Shown: positions 62,041 through 64,000 of the stretch, piece after piece
Layout: each line of letters opens with the position of its first letter
Numbering within the stretch: position 1 is the stretch's first letter
Origin: Anaerocolumna xylanovorans DSM 12503
GTDB taxonomy: Bacteria > Bacillota > Clostridia > Lachnospirales > Lachnospiraceae
Assembly: GCF_900143645.1 (NCBI RefSeq)
Contig: NZ_FRFD01000003.1
Location: 806,001 to 870,000 of the forward strand
Length of the DNA stretch: 64,000 bases
Direction: 5' to 3'
Notes under the pieces: model-generated
Told to the model about the DNA's origin: nothing
Databases searched by the model: none
The model's input: the letters and a program-made list of their open reading frames with translations, nothing else
Program-made: the position numbers and the translations under genes

Positions 62041-63060
62041 TCATTCCTTCCAGAGATAAATATTATCCCCCTTTATCCATTTCGTCAACTCTAAAGTACA
62101 AAAATCAAGTATTTCTTCTGCCAATGCCTTCTCATAACTTAGGACACCTAAGGAAGAGGAGTAGGGATATTGCAGTATATAAGAATCCTTTCGCTGCTTT
62201 CTCATGATTTTCATGAAGTCCTTTGGGATGCGAAAGCAGCCAAGGCTGGCATCCTGTATCTTATCAGGAGGAATTCTTTTAAATACCTCGCAAAAGAGAG
62301 CACTGTATTTCTCCTTCCAGTCCTTAACAGCCAGAAGCGGGTCAAAGCACAGACGAACCGGAAAGCCAAGGGAAAGAGCATTATCGATTGCATTAAGTCT
62401 TTGGGAAAGGGAAGGCGTGTGGTGCTCTAAGGTTTCCTGCAAGGAAGGAGGGGATAAGGTCCAGGCAAAAATAAAATTCTTTAACGGAGCAAGCTCTTTC
62501 AGGGAAGCGGCAGCAGCACTTTTTGTGCGGCATTCAATGGTAAGTCCCTTATGGGAGGCAGCAAAAGCATGAAAGGCTTTTACATATCCTAACAGGGGTT
62601 CTATGGCCAGCAAATCCGTATCATAAGAGATGCAAAGGTAAATATCTCCTTGTGCCAGCAGCCGTTCAAGCTCATGAAAGGTATCCTCAAGGTTTACAAA
62701 TACAACGAGGTTTGCGCTTGGAAACATTCCTTGCAGGTAGCAGTATTCGCAGTCATAGATACAGTTCATTACACAGGAGGTATAGTAAAAGCGGTTGTTT
62801 CCAAAATTCTGGCAGGTGGGTGCACCTTCATAGATTAAGGAGGAATGGCTTTTTGCAAGGATTAAAGAAGGGCTCTTTTTCTGCTCTGTGTAATTCTGTC
62901 CGCTTCGGTTGAAGACATCCTTATAGTGACCGATGGGAATAAGTTCAGCCTTGGGATAATGCTTTATAATCTGCTGTGTGACCGGATAACTGTAAGCTTC
63001 CTTTTCTATATATATGTGAGAAAAAAACGAATTATAAAAGGTTTTTCTTAAAGTAGTCAA
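62041..63060 (-). CDS. splB: Spore photoproduct lyase family radical SAM protein
   Basis: A radical SAM enzyme that splits the spore photoproduct (5-thyminyl-5,6-dihydrothymine) in UV-damaged spore DNA. The cluster motif is NCIYDCEYCYLQG (CxxxCxxC), preceded by a Cys in TSCVMN. YTSCVMNC, ISYDTDLLAIE, ECRTKS and the Pro-rich WTLSPP fit SplB. The longest frame reaches 63126 and deeply overlaps the upstream gene; the TTG at 63060 after GGAAGGAAAG gives 339 residues, the usual SplB length, and a 29-base overlap. It supports a spore-forming host. Confidence 0.85.
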   Translation of the reverse strand: MTTLRKTFYNSFFSHIYIEKEAYSYPVTQQIIKHYPKAELIPIGHYKDVFNRSGQNYTEQKKSPSLILAKSHSSLIYEGAPTCQNFGNNRFYYTSCVMNCIYDCEYCYLQGMFPSANLVVFVNLEDTFHELERLLAQGDIYLCISYDTDLLAIEPLLGYVKAFHAFAASHKGLTIECRTKSAAAASLKELAPLKNFIFAWTLSPPSLQETLEHHTPSLSQRLNAIDNALSLGFPVRLCFDPLLAVKDWKEKYSALFCEVFKRIPPDKIQDASLGCFRIPKDFMKIMRKQRKDSYILQYPYSSSLGVLSYEKALAEEILDFCTLELTKWIKGDNIYLWKE

Positions 63061-63877
63061 GGTATTTCTTTCCTTCCGTTTTACTCTTGACCGGCAGGGG
63101 CAATTCTTCTGCCAGGTGCATGGCAAAGGGAAAAAAATCTCCGTTTACCAGCTTGTAATAGCGCAGGTACTGTCTTAGCTCATGTTCCATGGTTACCGAT
63201 AATTTTAAATTCCTGGACAACTCTTCGATGTATTCGGCTTCTTCCCTAGTAAAATCATTGGTTTTATGTGGAATTTTATTCATGAGTTCGGTTATCCATC
63301 CGGCAATTATTCTGACATTACTGCTAACCAGCCCAGAGACATCAATAGCTTTATCACCAGTTTCGGTAGCTGGCATAAGGTAATCGGATATTATCTTTAT
63401 GAACAGCATCTGATGGGGCTGGAAAAAGTAAGAACCAGCCTGATAAATAGCCGCAGCTTCCATATCTGCAAAGGAAAGAGACGCTTCTTCAAAAAGAGAA
63501 TTTTCTGCACTGCAAAAAGAAGTTATAATGCTGCCTTCTATAAAGGGATGGGTATAGAGAACATCGGGAAAGTAAGTATGCCCGGTTTCCTGTTCAATAA
63601 GCTTATTGCACAGGATAGGGGTTCCCATAGGGAGGTCCTTTCGCCTGCTTCCGCAGATTCCCACATTTAAAAGTAAGTCGCTGCCAGAGAGGGATTCCCG
63701 GGTCAAAAAGGAAGAGGTGACAATAGCCGCCTCCATAGGACCGGTACCTGTTATATATAAAACGGTATCTTCATTTCGAAAAACCTGAAAAGAAGAAAAG
63801 TATAAGTCTTTTTTTAGATTAAAAAATTCAATAAAGGGCTTTGCTTCACTATAAAGTGCGGCAGCAATAATTAACAT
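63032..63877 (-). CDS. Nucleoside phosphorylase/MTAN-like protein with C-terminal extension
   Basis: A 281-residue protein of the PNP/UDP superfamily. It begins MLIIAAALYSEAKPFIEF, as in methylthioadenosine nucleosidase-like proteins; ITGTGPMEAAI and LLNVGICGS form the phosphate and base pocket, and FADMEAAAIYQAG the ribose-binding EMEA-type motif, with IISDYL supplying the base-contacting Asp. About 90 C-terminal residues beyond the fold are helical and basic, ending KKYLDYFKKNLL. The frame opens with a TTG at 63916; the ATG at 63877 matches the family start. In this operon it may recycle adenosine by-products of SAM from the adjacent radical SAM enzyme, which is inference. Confidence 0.75.
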   Translation of the reverse strand: MLIIAAALYSEAKPFIEFFNLKKDLYFSSFQVFRNEDTVLYITGTGPMEAAIVTSSFLTRESLSGSDLLLNVGICGSRRKDLPMGTPILCNKLIEQETGHTYFPDVLYTHPFIEGSIITSFCSAENSLFEEASLSFADMEAAAIYQAGSYFFQPHQMLFIKIISDYLMPATETGDKAIDVSGLVSSNVRIIAGWITELMNKIPHKTNDFTREEAEYIEELSRNLKLSVTMEHELRQYLRYYKLVNGDFFPFAMHLAEELPLPVKSKTEGKKYLDYFKKNLL

Positions 63878-63931
63878 AAGCGTAAAGGCAAAAAGTAAAC
63901 AGCCTGCTCCTTCCAAAAAAACTTATCTTTA

Positions 63932-63960
63932 ATTATGTGTAACTTTCTTGTACATGTCAA
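63932..63960 (-). promoter_or_regulatory. Promoter of the nucleosidase-SPL-SDR-MraY-like operon
   Basis: On the minus strand TTGACA (63960-63955), an exact 17-base spacer and CATAAT (63937-63932). It looks like a housekeeping sigma-A promoter; no forespore-type promoter was recognised. The last 40 bases of the window contain the upstream edge of an unread divergent region. Confidence 0.65.
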
Positions 63961-64000
63961 TCTATTCGTTATAATTTATCGAAAAAATATTGATAGATAG

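Overview
The window looks like chromosome of a low-GC, anaerobic, spore-forming Firmicute, most likely a plant- or fungal-polysaccharide-degrading Lachnospiraceae (Lachnoclostridium/Anaerocolumna type). This rests on AT-rich intergenic DNA, strong AGGAGG ribosome sites, a spore photoproduct lyase, a LysM/GH18 spore-germination-type protein, rubrerythrin- and PerR-type oxygen defence, a 34-residue basic protein of a type I associate with this family, and very large multidomain secreted glucanases. No rRNA, tRNA, CRISPR array or intact insertion sequence was seen. The species is an inference.

Layout. 1-8 kb: the tail of a radical SAM/SPASM protein, then a GH2 glycosidase divergent from a five-gene operon (cupin phosphoglucose isomerase, GntR regulator, ROK sugar kinase, long type I phosphomannose isomerase, second cupin isomerase). 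Two perfect palindromes sit in the shared promoter. 7.9-8.3 kb: a strong hairpin and a decayed tyrosine integrase. 8.4-17 kb: a cyclic beta-1,2-glucan synthase split into two ORFs (GT84 plus transglycosylase; GH94 phosphorylase), followed by interleaved inverted repeats. 17.2-22.8 kb: a TetR-controlled operon of a large Fe-S/FAD oxidoreductase, HypA, HypB and a DUF5692-type membrane protein, with no hydrogenase genes. This is the best candidate for an undescribed system. 22.9-24.2 kb: two small unknown genes. 24.5-36.8 kb: two giant secreted beta-1,3-glucan-degrading enzymes (GH5 with a beta-helix domain, and GH81) sharing nearly identical repeated binding modules.

37-41.8 kb: a peroxide-stress operon (DUF4491, Fur/PerR, membrane protein, catalase, DUF454) behind a promoter with a PerR-like palindrome, then a MerR regulator divergent from a flavodoxin-fold oxidoreductase with a textbook 19-bp-spacer MerR promoter. 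41.9-46.8 kb: a PAS-GGDEF cyclase with a hairpin leader, a double NTF2-fold protein, a MazG-like protein and a GH18 protein that has lost its catalytic residues. 47-52.6 kb: an envelope group (lipoprotein, thioredoxin-fold surface protein, TcyP-like cystine symporter, stalk protein). 52.6-56.2 kb: a UvrA remnant, a rubrerythrin-like protein lacking most iron ligands, a WG-repeat lipoprotein and an AraC regulator divergent from a sugar-phosphate isomerase. 57.4-60.4 kb: the 34-residue protein and an FtsEX pair with a coiled-coil partner. 60.4-63.9 kb: a minus-strand operon of nucleosidase, spore photoproduct lyase, SDR and a MraY-type transferase.

Start codons were moved inward wherever the longest frame ran over its own ribosome site or a terminator or operator; each case is noted. 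Family calls come from reading motifs, with no database search.
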